From assembly GCA_020635285.1 (NCBI GenBank), contig JACKAB010000044.1, positions 434,001-498,000 on the forward strand: a DNA stretch of 64,000 nt, given 5' to 3'. Made by a program: the position numbers and the translations under genes. The stretch's first letter is position 1, and each line of letters starts with the position of its first letter. The DNA comes from Ignavibacteriales bacterium. GTDB taxonomy: Bacteria > Bacteroidota > Ignavibacteria > Ignavibacteriales > Melioribacteraceae. The notes under the pieces are model-generated. The model was not told where the DNA came from, ran no database searches, and worked only from the letters and a program-made list of their open reading frames with translations. Shown here piece by piece: positions 30,448-40,261 of the stretch.

Positions 30448-30722
30448 TGTATTTAGCAAAGATTATTAATAAAATAACTTCATCACATAAACATGAAGCA
30501 TACGAGGGTAAAATAATATTTTTAGTGCAGCCCATTAATCCTGACGGTAAATTTGCCGGAGAAGAATGTGTTGCAATTGATTATGTTGGTTCTGGCGTTG
30601 GCGATACTGTTGTTTGTGGTGGCGCGCCAGGCGTTGCAAAAGTTGTGTTTGGATTAGAACTTGCACCAATCAGAACTTTAATAATGGCAATAGTTGATAA
30701 ACTCGATTATAAAGATATCTAA
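30447..30722 (+). CDS. BMC-P pentameric shell vertex protein
   Basis: 91 residues starting with GTG: LAKIINKITSSHKHEAYEGKIIFLV, VAIDYVGSGVGDTVVCGGAPGVAK, TLIMAIVDKLDY. Fourth BMC-P of the locus. After it comes a 111-bp gap with an AAAAGG Shine-Dalgarno before the aldolase. Confidence 0.93.
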   Translation: MYLAKIINKITSSHKHEAYEGKIIFLVQPINPDGKFAGEECVAIDYVGSGVGDTVVCGGAPGVAKVVFGLELAPIRTLIMAIVDKLDYKDI

Positions 30723-30833
30723 TATAGAAATAAAATAGCAGCTTGGTGTTTCAATTGATATTTTTAGTAGTATTCTTCAAGTTAGTTGGAACTTAATAAA
30801 TGAAATATAAGATTTAATAAAAAGGTATTAAAT

Positions 30834-31631
30834 ATGAAAAATGAATGGGAATTAAAAAAACTTTTCGTTGAGATAGGCCGAAGAATTTGGGAACGAAATT
30901 ATGTCGCTTCAAATGATGGCAATTTAACTGTTAGATTAAACGATCATGAAATTCTTACAACTCCAACCGGAATTAGTAAAGGATTTATGACCACTGATAT
31001 GATTATTAAAGTTGATTATTCTGGCAAAGTAATTTCTGGAAATTCAAATTATCGTCCTTCAAGTGAGGTGAAAATGCATCTTGATGTTTATAAAGAACGA
31101 CCCGATATTAATTCTGTTGTTCATGCACATCCACCATACGCTACTAGTTTTGCTGTTGCTGGAATTCCTTTGGACAAATGTGTTTTACCGGAAGCAATAA
31201 TTGTTATTGGAGCTGTGCCCATTGCTAAGTACGGACTACCTTCAACTGATGAATTACCTGATATGATTAGACCTCATATAAAAACCTCGGATGCAATACT
31301 TTTAGAAAACCATGGAGCGTTAACTTTGGGTACAGATTTACTTAACGCATATCATAAAATGGAAACTCTTGAACACACTGCAAATATAGTTTGGAAGGCG
31401 ATTCAACTTGGTAACCTTAATGTTATGAATGAAGGTGATCGTGATAGACTAATGACACTAAGGGAAAAATTCAACCTGACGGGAAAAATTTTAACATGCG
31501 ATTCTACACCAATGCCAAATAAGGATCATACTGTTGGGAATTCAGACAGTGGCTGTAAAACCAATAATGCGATTGATGATGATACGATTAGAAAAATTAC
31601 ACAAAGTGTAATTTCAAAGTTAAATCTATAA
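30834..31631 (+). CDS. class II sugar-phosphate aldolase with C-terminal encapsulation helix
   Basis: 265 residues. Zinc-dependent class II aldolase (fuculose/rhamnulose-phosphate type) splitting the sugar phosphate into DHAP and L-lactaldehyde. SNDGNLTVRL, TPTGISKG, catalytic region SSEVKMHLDVYKERPD, zinc His pair VVHAHPPYA and the third His in LLENHGALT are all visible. After the aldolase domain comes a polar linker and the helix DDDTIRKITQSVISKLNL, an encapsulation peptide typical of PVM-type microcompartment aldolases. This is the enzyme that releases the toxic aldehyde inside the shell. Confidence 0.92.
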   Translation: MKNEWELKKLFVEIGRRIWERNYVASNDGNLTVRLNDHEILTTPTGISKGFMTTDMIIKVDYSGKVISGNSNYRPSSEVKMHLDVYKERPDINSVVHAHPPYATSFAVAGIPLDKCVLPEAIIVIGAVPIAKYGLPSTDELPDMIRPHIKTSDAILLENHGALTLGTDLLNAYHKMETLEHTANIVWKAIQLGNLNVMNEGDRDRLMTLREKFNLTGKILTCDSTPMPNKDHTVGNSDSGCKTNNAIDDDTIRKITQSVISKLNL

Positions 31632-31664
31632 AAATATTTAATTAACAAACCATTTAAAAAAAAT

Positions 31665-32834
31665 ATGAAAATTTTAATTGCCAATCCCGGAAGTACATCT
31701 TATAAATGTAAACTTTATGATTCTGCGGATATGAAAGTATTGTTCAAAGCAACTGTAGAAAGAATTGGCGATAGTGAGGGAATTTATACATACTCATTTG
31801 ACAATGAAAAAAGTATTCAAGTAAATCAGAAAATTACAGATTACTTTGAGGCCGTAAATTTAACTATCACATCAATTAAGGAAAAATTTAATATAAATGA
31901 AATTGATGCTGTCGGTTTTAAAACTGTTCATGCCAAAGGAGTAACCGGCTGTGTTCGCTTAGATAATAAAGTTTTGAAAGCAATGGAGGACTATAGATCT
32001 TTGGCACCGGTTCATACAGATGTTTATATTACTGCAATTTCAACATTTCAAAAACTTTTATCAGACATGCCTCTTGTTGGATTGTTCGAAACTCACTTCC
32101 ATCAAAATATTCCGTCAGAAGCTTACTTATATGGAATTCCTTATGAATTGTATGAGAAACATGGAATTAGAAAGTATGGTTTCCATGGCGCATCTCATAG
32201 ATACATTGGAAAGAGGGCTTTGGAATTATACAATGCAAACAAAGTAATCTCATGTCACCTTGGTGGTAGTTCATCAGTATGTGCAATTAAAGATGGTTGG
32301 TCAATAGATACTTCAATGGGAATGAGTCCTCAAAGTGGTTTGCTTAATGCAAAACGTGTTGGCGATTTAGATCCTTTTGGATTGCTATACTTAATGGAGA
32401 AAGAAAATTTAAGTATTGATGAAACTCGTGATTTGCTAATGTCAAAAAGTGGAATTTATGGAATATCTGGAAAGAGCGGCGATTTTAGGGATATTGAAGA
32501 AGGCATGAACAAAGGGGATGAACGAGATACAAAAGCTTTTAAAACTTTTGCATATTATGTTAAAAGATATATAGGAGAATATTTAGCAATCCTCAATGGT
32601 GCAGACTGTATTGTGTTTACAGCTGGTGCGGGTGAAAATTCGCCAGCTTTAAGAAAAGAAATTGCTGGTAAATTAAATTATCTGAATATTATACTTGATG
32701 AGAAAAAAAATCTTCAAAATCCAAAAGAGGGATTAATTTCTTCCGAAAATTCAAAAATTAAAATTGCAGTTATCCCAACAAATGAAGAATACATTGTTGC
32801 AAAGGAAGTTGAAAAGTTTCTCCAAAAAGATTAG
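31665..32834 (+). CDS. ackA: acetate/propionate-type acyl kinase
   Basis: 389 residues, intact ASKHA kinase: NPGSTSYKCK at the N-terminus, FETHFHQNIP, YGFHGASHRY, HLGGSSSVCAI, MSPQSGLL and TAGAGENSPALR. Makes ATP from acyl-phosphate. In this locus the likely substrate is lactyl-phosphate from PduL, giving lactate and ATP outside the shell. Ser in GSTSYK replaces the usual Ser-Ser-Ser stretch, and the protein seems more like the microcompartment kinases than housekeeping AckA, but substrate needs testing. Confidence 0.9.
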   Translation: MKILIANPGSTSYKCKLYDSADMKVLFKATVERIGDSEGIYTYSFDNEKSIQVNQKITDYFEAVNLTITSIKEKFNINEIDAVGFKTVHAKGVTGCVRLDNKVLKAMEDYRSLAPVHTDVYITAISTFQKLLSDMPLVGLFETHFHQNIPSEAYLYGIPYELYEKHGIRKYGFHGASHRYIGKRALELYNANKVISCHLGGSSSVCAIKDGWSIDTSMGMSPQSGLLNAKRVGDLDPFGLLYLMEKENLSIDETRDLLMSKSGIYGISGKSGDFRDIEEGMNKGDERDTKAFKTFAYYVKRYIGEYLAILNGADCIVFTAGAGENSPALRKEIAGKLNYLNIILDEKKNLQNPKEGLISSENSKIKIAVIPTNEEYIVAKEVEKFLQKD

Positions 32835-32846
32835 TGGAATTTTGAA

Positions 32847-34337
32847 ATGCTAAACATCAAAAAATTTATTGGTTTAGATTTAGGCGCAGAAAGCGGCAGA
32901 TGTGTTGTTGCTTTGCTTGAGGGAAATAGATTAAATCTTGATGAAATCTACAGATTTACAACTCACAACTACACAAAGAATAATCAATTCCACTGGGATA
33001 TAAACAAAATATTTGATGAAATAATTATCGGACTAAAAAGGTCTGTTGAAAAATATGGAAGTGAGTTTGAGTCAATAGGTATAGATACTTGGGGAGTTGA
33101 TTATGCATTAATTGATTCTGAAAATAAATTGTTAAATGACCCATATCATTATAGAGATGATAGAACAGATAACATTGCTGAGGAAGTTTTTGAGGTAATA
33201 TCAAAGGATGAATTATATAATTTAACTGGAATTCAGACTCAACAATTCAATACAATTTTTCAACTTTTTCATGAATTTAATTATAATACTTCACAAATAT
33301 CAAAAGCGCAAAAATTTCTTTTAATGCCCGATTATATAAAATTTTTATTGAGTGGAGTAATAAATGCTGAATATACAATTGCGTCTACAACCGGACTGAC
33401 AGATCAAAATAAAAGAGATTGGGATTGGGACATAATTGATAGGTTAAAATTTAACAGAAATCTCTTCCCGCCAATTGTTGAGCCGGGTGAAAAAGTTGGC
33501 ACTCTGCTTCCGGAAATATCCAAATTAACTGGGCTAAAAAATACTACTCCAATAATTGCAACCGGCCAGCATGATACTGCATCAGCAGTAGTTTCAGCAC
33601 CATCCCAAAAGAAGAATTGGGCATTTCTAAGTTCTGGGACTTGGTCAATTATTGGAGTTGAATTAGATAAACCCGTGACGAGTAAGATAAATATAAATAA
33701 AAACTTTTCAAATGAGGGCGGAGTTCAAACTACAATAAGATTTCTAAAAAATATAATTGGCTTATGGCCAATACAAGAATGCCGAAGGGAATGGCTTATT
33801 AAAGGAAAGAAATACAATTATCCTGATTTGACTAAAATGGCAGAGGAATTCGGCAGTACAGAAAGTTGGTTGAATCTAAATGATCCGCTTTTCTTCAAAG
33901 CCGGAAATATGCCTGATAAAATTATATCCTTCTTGAAAGAAACTAATCAAAATAACAATGATGAAATTGGATTTTTGATAAGAGTTGTACTTGAAAGCCT
34001 TGCATTTAATTATAGATTTGCATTACATGAAATTGAACTAATTACGGGAAATAAAATTACTGAACTAAACGCAGTTGGCGGAGGTGTTCAAAATGAACTT
34101 TTATGCCAGCTTACTGCCGATGCATTAAATATACCTGTTCTTGCCGGGCCAATTGAGGGAACAATTATTGGCAATATCGGAGTTCAGTCAATTGCTACAA
34201 ATTTGGTTAAAGATCTAAAAAGTTTTCGCGATATTGTTAGAAATTCATTTGAGATAAAAACCTATTTACCCCAAAACTCACAATACTTTGAGCTTAATGA
34301 ACATAAATATAAAAGTGTTTGTGCAATAAATTGCTAA
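32847..34337 (+). CDS. rhaB: rhamnulokinase (FGGY family)
   Basis: 496 residues. FGGY-kinase landmarks: GLDLGAESGRCVVALL (phosphate 1), SIGIDTWGVDYALID, ATGQHDTASAVVSAP, FLSSGTWSIIG and AVGGGVQNELLCQLTADAL. Glu-Ser-Gly-Arg in the first motif and TWGVDYAL fit rhamnulokinase. Phosphorylates L-rhamnulose before the compartment aldolase. It follows the acyl kinase by 12 bp and precedes the lactate-oxidation genes, linking both halves of the pathway. Confidence 0.92.
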   Translation: MLNIKKFIGLDLGAESGRCVVALLEGNRLNLDEIYRFTTHNYTKNNQFHWDINKIFDEIIIGLKRSVEKYGSEFESIGIDTWGVDYALIDSENKLLNDPYHYRDDRTDNIAEEVFEVISKDELYNLTGIQTQQFNTIFQLFHEFNYNTSQISKAQKFLLMPDYIKFLLSGVINAEYTIASTTGLTDQNKRDWDWDIIDRLKFNRNLFPPIVEPGEKVGTLLPEISKLTGLKNTTPIIATGQHDTASAVVSAPSQKKNWAFLSSGTWSIIGVELDKPVTSKININKNFSNEGGVQTTIRFLKNIIGLWPIQECRREWLIKGKKYNYPDLTKMAEEFGSTESWLNLNDPLFFKAGNMPDKIISFLKETNQNNNDEIGFLIRVVLESLAFNYRFALHEIELITGNKITELNAVGGGVQNELLCQLTADALNIPVLAGPIEGTIIGNIGVQSIATNLVKDLKSFRDIVRNSFEIKTYLPQNSQYFELNEHKYKSVCAINC

Positions 34338-34357
34338 AATAAGATTTAAGATTAGAC

Positions 34358-34890
34358 ATGATAGATATAAAATATGAATTATTGCAAAAGTTTATAAAAA
34401 ATGCCGAGTTAACGACTGCAACAGTTCAGATTGTATCTAATGATGAAAACGAAATATCAAATGCATTAAAATCTCAAACTCATTCCGAAAAAAAGTCCTG
34501 ATCTCTGTCAAAAACTTAGAATTATTAGCATCATACTTAAAATCTGTTACTCCAATATTTAAGCCTTCAAATGAAGAAATTACCTCAATCCCATTTTGTA
34601 TAACAGATTCAGTTGGCGGAATTGCTGAAACGGGTTCAATTATTATTTCAGCTGAGTCTGGTTACGCAGCTTATTTTACTATGCTAACTAAGTTTCACAT
34701 TGTTTTACTAAAAGCCTCAGAAATTTATGAAAGACCACGCGATATTTTTAATAATAAAAATTCAGAAACAGAAAACAATAAAAATTTCTCAATAGTTACC
34801 GGACCAAGCGCAACAGCTGATATGGGTTCTTTAGTTCGTGGAGTTCATGGACCGGAGCATTTACACATTATAATTATTGAGAACTTATGA
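34358..34890 (+). CDS. lutC: LutC-like LUD-domain protein, frameshifted
   Basis: About 177 residues. One slip in the A run near 34490 joins the N-terminal half (from MIDIKYELLQKF) to the half carrying GIAETGSIIISAESG, ATADMGSLVRGVHGPEHLHI, the conserved LUD end motif. LutC is part of the LutABC iron-sulfur L-lactate dehydrogenase complex. ATGA overlap with the next gene. Its place in the locus fits oxidation of lactate produced by the microcompartment. Confidence 0.85.
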
Positions 34891-37096
34891 AAAATAAAAA
34901 ATATTCAGAAATACACCCACGTGAAATTGCTAATAAATCAAACAAACAAAATTTATTAGATGCTATTCAAATGTCGCTCGCAGTTGAAAGTGAGGCTGTT
35001 CATAGAAATACAAAAGTTTTTAATACTAATAGATATAGCGCTACTGCAAAATTATTTGATTATGAAGAACTTAAAAGTAAAGCCAGATCTATAAAAGAAA
35101 AGGCGATTGATGATTTGCCAAATTTAATCAATCAACTAAAAAATGTAATTGAACAAAGAAGCGGGAAATTTTTTTGTTGCTAAAACTCCAAAAGAAGCAA
35201 CGGACTATATAAAAAATATTTGTATTGAAAAAAAAAGCAAAGTTAGTTGTAAAAAGCTAAGTCAATTACTTCCGAAGAAATAGGACTTAATCATGTTTTA
35301 GAAGAAGCCGGTGTTCAAGTTGCTGAGACAGATTTAGCTGAATTTATTTTGCAAATTTCTAAAGAGCAACCATCGCATAATGTTGCACCTGCAATACATC
35401 AAAGCCGTGAAAGAATTTCAAAATTATTTAAAGATAATTTTAATACGGATCTTCCACTTGAAACCGGTGAAGAACTAACAAAGTTTGCTCGTGATATTTT
35501 AAGAGAAAAATTCTTATCCGCAGATATTGGAATTTCCGGAGCAAATTGTATTTCTGCAGATACCGGATCAATACTACTTGTTGAGAGTGAGGGCAACATC
35601 CGCTTAACAACTCATCTACCGGCAACTCATATTGCAATTGCAGGTATTGAAAAGATAATTCACAATTATAAAGATTTGGCAGTATTTATTGAATTACTGC
35701 GGCAAGCGGTACAGGGCAATCACTAACAAGTTATACTAATATTCTCACTCCGCCTTTACAATTACCATTACTAAATCTAAATGGTAGGGAAGATTCACAA
35801 AGAGAATTTCATCTTGTTCTTGTAGATAATGGCAGAATGACCATGCGGGATGATCCAGTTTTCCATGAAGCATTGTATTGTATTCGCTGTAGTGCTTGCA
35901 TGAATGTCTGTGCAAATTTTCAGATTGTCGGTGGACATGCTTTTGGAGGAGAATGCTACACTGGAGGAATAGGAGGTGCTTGGACAGCAGGTACAACCGG
36001 AGATGTTAAAAATGCAAGGTTTGCAGATTTGTGCACAGGATGCAGCAGATGTATTCCAAATTGTCCGGTTCAAATTAACATTCCTGGTTTGAATACAGAA
36101 ATTAAAAGCAGAATTATCAAAGAAGAAGGCGGTGCAAATTTTCAGAAACAATTTTTTGGAAATTTTTCAAAGATGGCAAAATTAGCTTCTACTTTACCGG
36201 GTTTAGCTAATAAAGCAAGCGAATTTTCTCTATCAAGAAAAATGATGGAAAAAAGATTATTGGATTTGATTCAAATCGATCTGTCCCAAAATTTAGTGAA
36301 AAGACACTTGAAAAAGCTTATAAAGAATATAGAAATAATAATGCTGCAAATTCAAATTCAGAAATAAAGGCAATTTTATTCCCCGATGTTTTTACAAATT
36401 ACAATAACGCAAATGTTGGCATGGCGCTTATTAGGACATTTGATAAACTTGGAATTGACATTTCACTTAGCAAATCACTAGATGACGGAAGAGCGTTATT
36501 ATCACAAGGAATGATTGATGAAGCAAAAGAAAAAATCTGATGAGTTAGTTCCATATTTGTTGAGTTTAATAAATTCCGGAAGAGATATCATTATTTCCGA
36601 GCCAAGTGTTTTATCTATGGTCACTTTTGAATATAAGAAATTTATAATTGAAGAAAAGATTTACAGTTTATTAAAAAAGATTTGTTATGATCCAATCGAA
36701 TATTTAAATATCCAGATTGAGAAGAATAAAATTGATTTAAGTAAATTTCTAAAAATTCAAAAAGATGTTGATATTTTTTACCATGGACATTGCCAATTAA
36801 AAAGTATTGGTCTAGGAAATGAAGTCTCAAAATTCTTTAATTCTCTTAATATTAAGATCAAAGAATCAACTGCAGAGTGCTGCGGAATGGCGGGTAGTTT
36901 TGGATACAAAAAAGATTATTATGATTTGAGCAAAAAGGTTGGAGAGTATTTAGGAAATGAAATTATTGAAAGTGATTTTCTCGAAGACAATAAAATTATA
37001 CTTGCAAGTGGGACTTCTTGCAGAGAGCAAATCTCCGATGAAATTAAAAAAGAAGCAATTCATCCAATTGAATTTTTAGAAAAATTCTTGTCGTAA
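34887..37096 (+). CDS. lutB: LutB-LutA-like fusion, lactate utilisation iron-sulfur protein, heavily frameshifted
   Basis: About 735 residues read through several slips (near 35165, 35250, 35700, 36275 and 36530). N-terminal LUD domain (VLEEAGVQVAETDLAEFILQI, GISGANCISADTGSILL), then two 4Fe-4S motifs CIRCSACMNVC and CTGCSRCIPNC, then a cysteine-rich CCG half like LutA, with AILFPDVFTNY and TAECCGMAGSFGYKK. In most LutABC systems LutA and LutB are separate; here they read as one polypeptide. Predicted to oxidise L-lactate to pyruvate, passing electrons through the clusters. About 170 bp without recognisable genes follow. Confidence 0.85.
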
Positions 37097-37265
37097 TTAA
37101 ATTGCTTGAATACATAAAATAGAGAAACTAAGGTACTCAAAAGTATTAATTTGGCATTTAGAAAAATTAAATAACTAATGCTAATGAAGTGAAAAAAGTC
37201 GTTGATGGGAAATCAGTCCCTAAAAATTTAATCCGTTAAAAACTAGCTTAATATTAGGAGAGATA

Positions 37266-38477
37266 ATGGAAGATAAACAATTTACATTAACTAATCTTGA
37301 AAATGAATTTGGAATTGACAGAGTTCAAACAGCAATTGCAGCAGTTGAAAAATTTAAAGTGGAAATACCAAGTTGGATGTTTGGGAAGTTTGGAGGAGGA
37401 AGGTTTGGCGATTATATGCCACCCGGTTACGCTAGAAATATATTTGAGAAACTAGATGATGCTGCATTCATTAAAAAAATAACCGGCGCAGTTGATGAAA
37501 TTGCGACACACACTTTATAGGATTTTTCTGAAGATGGTATTACCGGAGAATATGATATTGCCGTTGAAGTAAAAAATCAAGCAGAAAAAAGAGGTTTAAG
37601 TTTAGGCTCAATAAATCCAACTTATTTTCTAAAAGGATCACACACAGGTAGTTTAAGCTCTTACAATGATAAGGTAAGAGAAAATTATATTCAACAAACA
37701 ATACTATCCGGCAAAATTGCAGATGAACTTTCTAATAAACTTTTATCATTATGGATTCCTGATGGTTCAAATTACCCCGGACAAATTGAACTTACCCAAC
37801 AAATAAAAAATACTGTTGAATCCTTAAAAGTTATTTCTGCAAGTGTACCTAAATCTGTAAATGTTTTAATTGAATATAAAGTTTTTGAACCAGGAACTTA
37901 TAGCACAGTATTAGCTGATTGGGGGAGTTCTTATTTAATGGCAAAAGAGTACGGTCCAAATGCCGGCGTACTCATTGATATGGGGCATCATCATCATTCA
38001 ACAAATATTGAACAAATTGTGGCTAGATTAGTTGTTAGCGGAATGCCGGCGGGATTTCATTTTAACACTAGATATGCCGCAGATGATGATCATTCGGTTG
38101 AACCAAATCCGGAAATGTCTCGAATATTTTACGAATTAGTAAAAGGTGATGTTGTATTTGGAAAAAACAAATGGGCATTTATGATAGATCAATGCAGCAG
38201 CAGAGAAAATAGAATTCATGCAATACTTCATTCAATCGATTCATTGCAGATCTCACTTGCAAAAGCAATGTTAGTTGATCAAAAAAAATTGATTGAATAT
38301 CAAAAAGCTGACGAGATAATTCTTGCCAACAGATTTTTTAATGAGGCACTATTAAATGCTGATGTTAGACCTATTGTAATGGCAGCAAGATTGAACAATA
38401 ATCTGCCTCTTGATCCTGTTCTTGCTTACCATGAAAGTGGATACCAACAGAAAATAGAAAAAGAAAGATCTAAATAA
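37266..38477 (+). CDS. rhaI: L-rhamnose isomerase (RhaI type) with in-frame amber codon
   Basis: About 403 residues in a single frame except for TAG at 37518-37520 (context HTL-stop-DFSEDG), where a tryptophan codon TGG would restore the chain. Isomerase signatures follow: GSINPTYFLKGS, LIDMGHHHHSTNIE, GFHFNTRYAADDDHSV and FMIDQCSSRENRI, which are the metal and substrate residues of the TIM-barrel rhamnose isomerases. Converts L-rhamnose to L-rhamnulose for RhaB. Good GGAG Shine-Dalgarno. The amber codon is a point change, not a homopolymer slip, and deserves checking. Confidence 0.88.
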
Positions 38478-38530
38478 TAGTTCCAATTAATTAATGATTT
38501 TACAATTATTTTTTATCAAAGGTGTAAAAT

Positions 38531-39943
38531 ATGTTTAAAGAAAAATTATTAGGACAATTAAATTCAGTTGAGGAATATGAACGGACGCCAATTCCTCAAA
38601 ATAAATTAAAGGGTTGGAAAAGCTTTATTGGAATGTATGCGGGTGAGCATACTGCCGGCACTGAATTTGTTATTGGTCCTTTATTTGTCGCTCATGGAGT
38701 TGGAGCAAGTGATTTAATTTTAGGACTTTTATTTGGTAATCTTCTTGCAGTTTTGAGTTGGGCATTTATTTGCGGACCAATTGCAGTAAAATATAGAATT
38801 ACATTATACTATTTGTTAGAAAAAATTTGCGGTAAAAAACTATCAGTAGTCTATAATGTTATTAATGCTCTAATGTTTTGTTTTTTGGCGGGCTCCATGA
38901 TTGCAGTTTCTACAACTGCAGTGGGAATTCCCTTTGATATGATAATGCCGTCACTAACAGATTGGCTGCCGAATAGCGTTGGTTGGGTGGTTGCTGTATT
39001 AATAATTGGATTTGTAACAACTATTGTTGCAATGTTTGGATATAATCAAGTTTCAAAATTTGCAAATATTGCAGCTCCATGGATGATCTTAGTTTTTATT
39101 GCTGCTGCTATTGCAGTGCTTCCGGAATTAGGTGTAACATCAATCGGTGATTTTTGGGAAGTTGCGAAAACAAAAATTTGGAATGGCGTTCCACTTGAGG
39201 GACAAAGCCAATTTACATTTTGGCATGTTTTGTTTTTCGGATGGTTTGTAAACATGGCAATGCATATTGGTATGGCTGATTTATCAATTTTAAGATATGC
39301 TAAAAAATGGTACTATGGTTTTGCTTCAGCAACAGGAATGTATGTTGGTCATTATATAGCTTGGTTAGCTTCAGGTATATTATATTCACTTTTTCTGATG
39401 GAATCTTCAAACAGTATAGAATTTGCTCCAGGTCCAGTTGCTTACAGAGCAGCTGGAATTGCAGGAGCATTATGTGTAATTATAGCTGGGTGGACAACTG
39501 CCAATCCAACAATATATAGAGCCGGTCTAGCACTTCAAAATATTAAGCCTGAATGGAAAACTTGGAAAGTGACAGCAGTAGTTGGTTTAATTACAACAAC
39601 TGCAGCAATATTTCCAGCCTTAGTTATGCGTTTGTTAGAATTTGTTGCTTTATATGGCTTAATACTGATGCCAATGGGAGCAATTATTTTAATGGACACA
39701 TATATAATTCCAAAAATTAACTTAAAGCAAAATTATGCTGAAACTTTTAAGAAAAGCTTTAATGCCGCAGCAGCAATCAGCTGGGCATTAACTTTGTTTT
39801 CATGTTTGTTGTTAAATATATATTTTGGAATTGAAATATTCTTTTTAGGATTGCCGGGATGGTTTATTGCATCACTGGTTTATGTAGTTTCAAGTAAGTT
39901 CATTCAGCGAAATCTAACAGATTTAAAAGGAGCAGCAATATGA
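38531..39943 (+). CDS. NCS1/CodB-like permease, probable sugar uptake gene of the rhamnose locus
   Basis: 470 residues with about 12 membrane segments in the purine-cytosine permease (NCS1) superfamily: GMYAGEHTAGTEFVIGPLFV, FGWFVNMAMHIGMADLSILR, IAGWTTANPTIYRAGLAL are landmarks. The four genes around it are sugar-catabolic, and no other transporter lies in the locus, so it may import rhamnose or a related deoxysugar; classic members import nucleobases. The stop overlaps a 56-codon membrane gene. Confidence 0.8.
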   Translation: MFKEKLLGQLNSVEEYERTPIPQNKLKGWKSFIGMYAGEHTAGTEFVIGPLFVAHGVGASDLILGLLFGNLLAVLSWAFICGPIAVKYRITLYYLLEKICGKKLSVVYNVINALMFCFLAGSMIAVSTTAVGIPFDMIMPSLTDWLPNSVGWVVAVLIIGFVTTIVAMFGYNQVSKFANIAAPWMILVFIAAAIAVLPELGVTSIGDFWEVAKTKIWNGVPLEGQSQFTFWHVLFFGWFVNMAMHIGMADLSILRYAKKWYYGFASATGMYVGHYIAWLASGILYSLFLMESSNSIEFAPGPVAYRAAGIAGALCVIIAGWTTANPTIYRAGLALQNIKPEWKTWKVTAVVGLITTTAAIFPALVMRLLEFVALYGLILMPMGAIILMDTYIIPKINLKQNYAETFKKSFNAAAAISWALTLFSCLLLNIYFGIEIFFLGLPGWFIASLVYVVSSKFIQRNLTDLKGAAI

Positions 39944-40110
39944 TTACTCTAACTAAAATATTTTCTTATACTGGCTTGCTTTTAACTATTTTACCTTCGC
40001 TTTTAGTTTTTGCAAATATGATATCTCTCGATACAGCTAAAATTATTATGCTTGTTGGAACAATTGTTTGGTTTATATTTACGCCAAGTTGGATGAATAA
40101 AAATAGTTAA
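39940..40110 (+). CDS. 56-residue two-helix membrane protein
   Basis: MITLTKIFSYTGLLLTILPS begins the first transmembrane segment, and a second (TAKIIMLVGTIVWFIF) ends with a PSWMNK tail. The ATG overlaps the permease stop (ATGA), showing translational coupling. Small two-helix proteins are often encoded next to SSS or NCS1 symporters and may act as accessory subunits. Function inferred from position only. Confidence 0.7.
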   Translation: MITLTKIFSYTGLLLTILPSLLVFANMISLDTAKIIMLVGTIVWFIFTPSWMNKNS

Positions 40111-40261
40111 TAATCTTGAAATAATATTATGATGATCAAATAAAGAATAGGCAAATATTTTTCATAATGTTATTTTCAAAACGAAAAAATTAGAATACAA
40201 TAAAATTTAATAGATAATTTGTAAAAACTCAGATAAATAAAATTACTTAAAAGGGAATAAA

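Noticed and set aside
34360..37096. Programmed frameshifting in the Lut genes
   Set aside because: Breaks lie at plain A/T runs of the same type as in housekeeping genes, so run-length error is the simpler explanation.
37170..37240. Short open frame reading NEVKKVVDGKSVPKNLIR before rhaI
   Set aside because: Only about 22 codons, preceded by a stop, no start or ribosome site.
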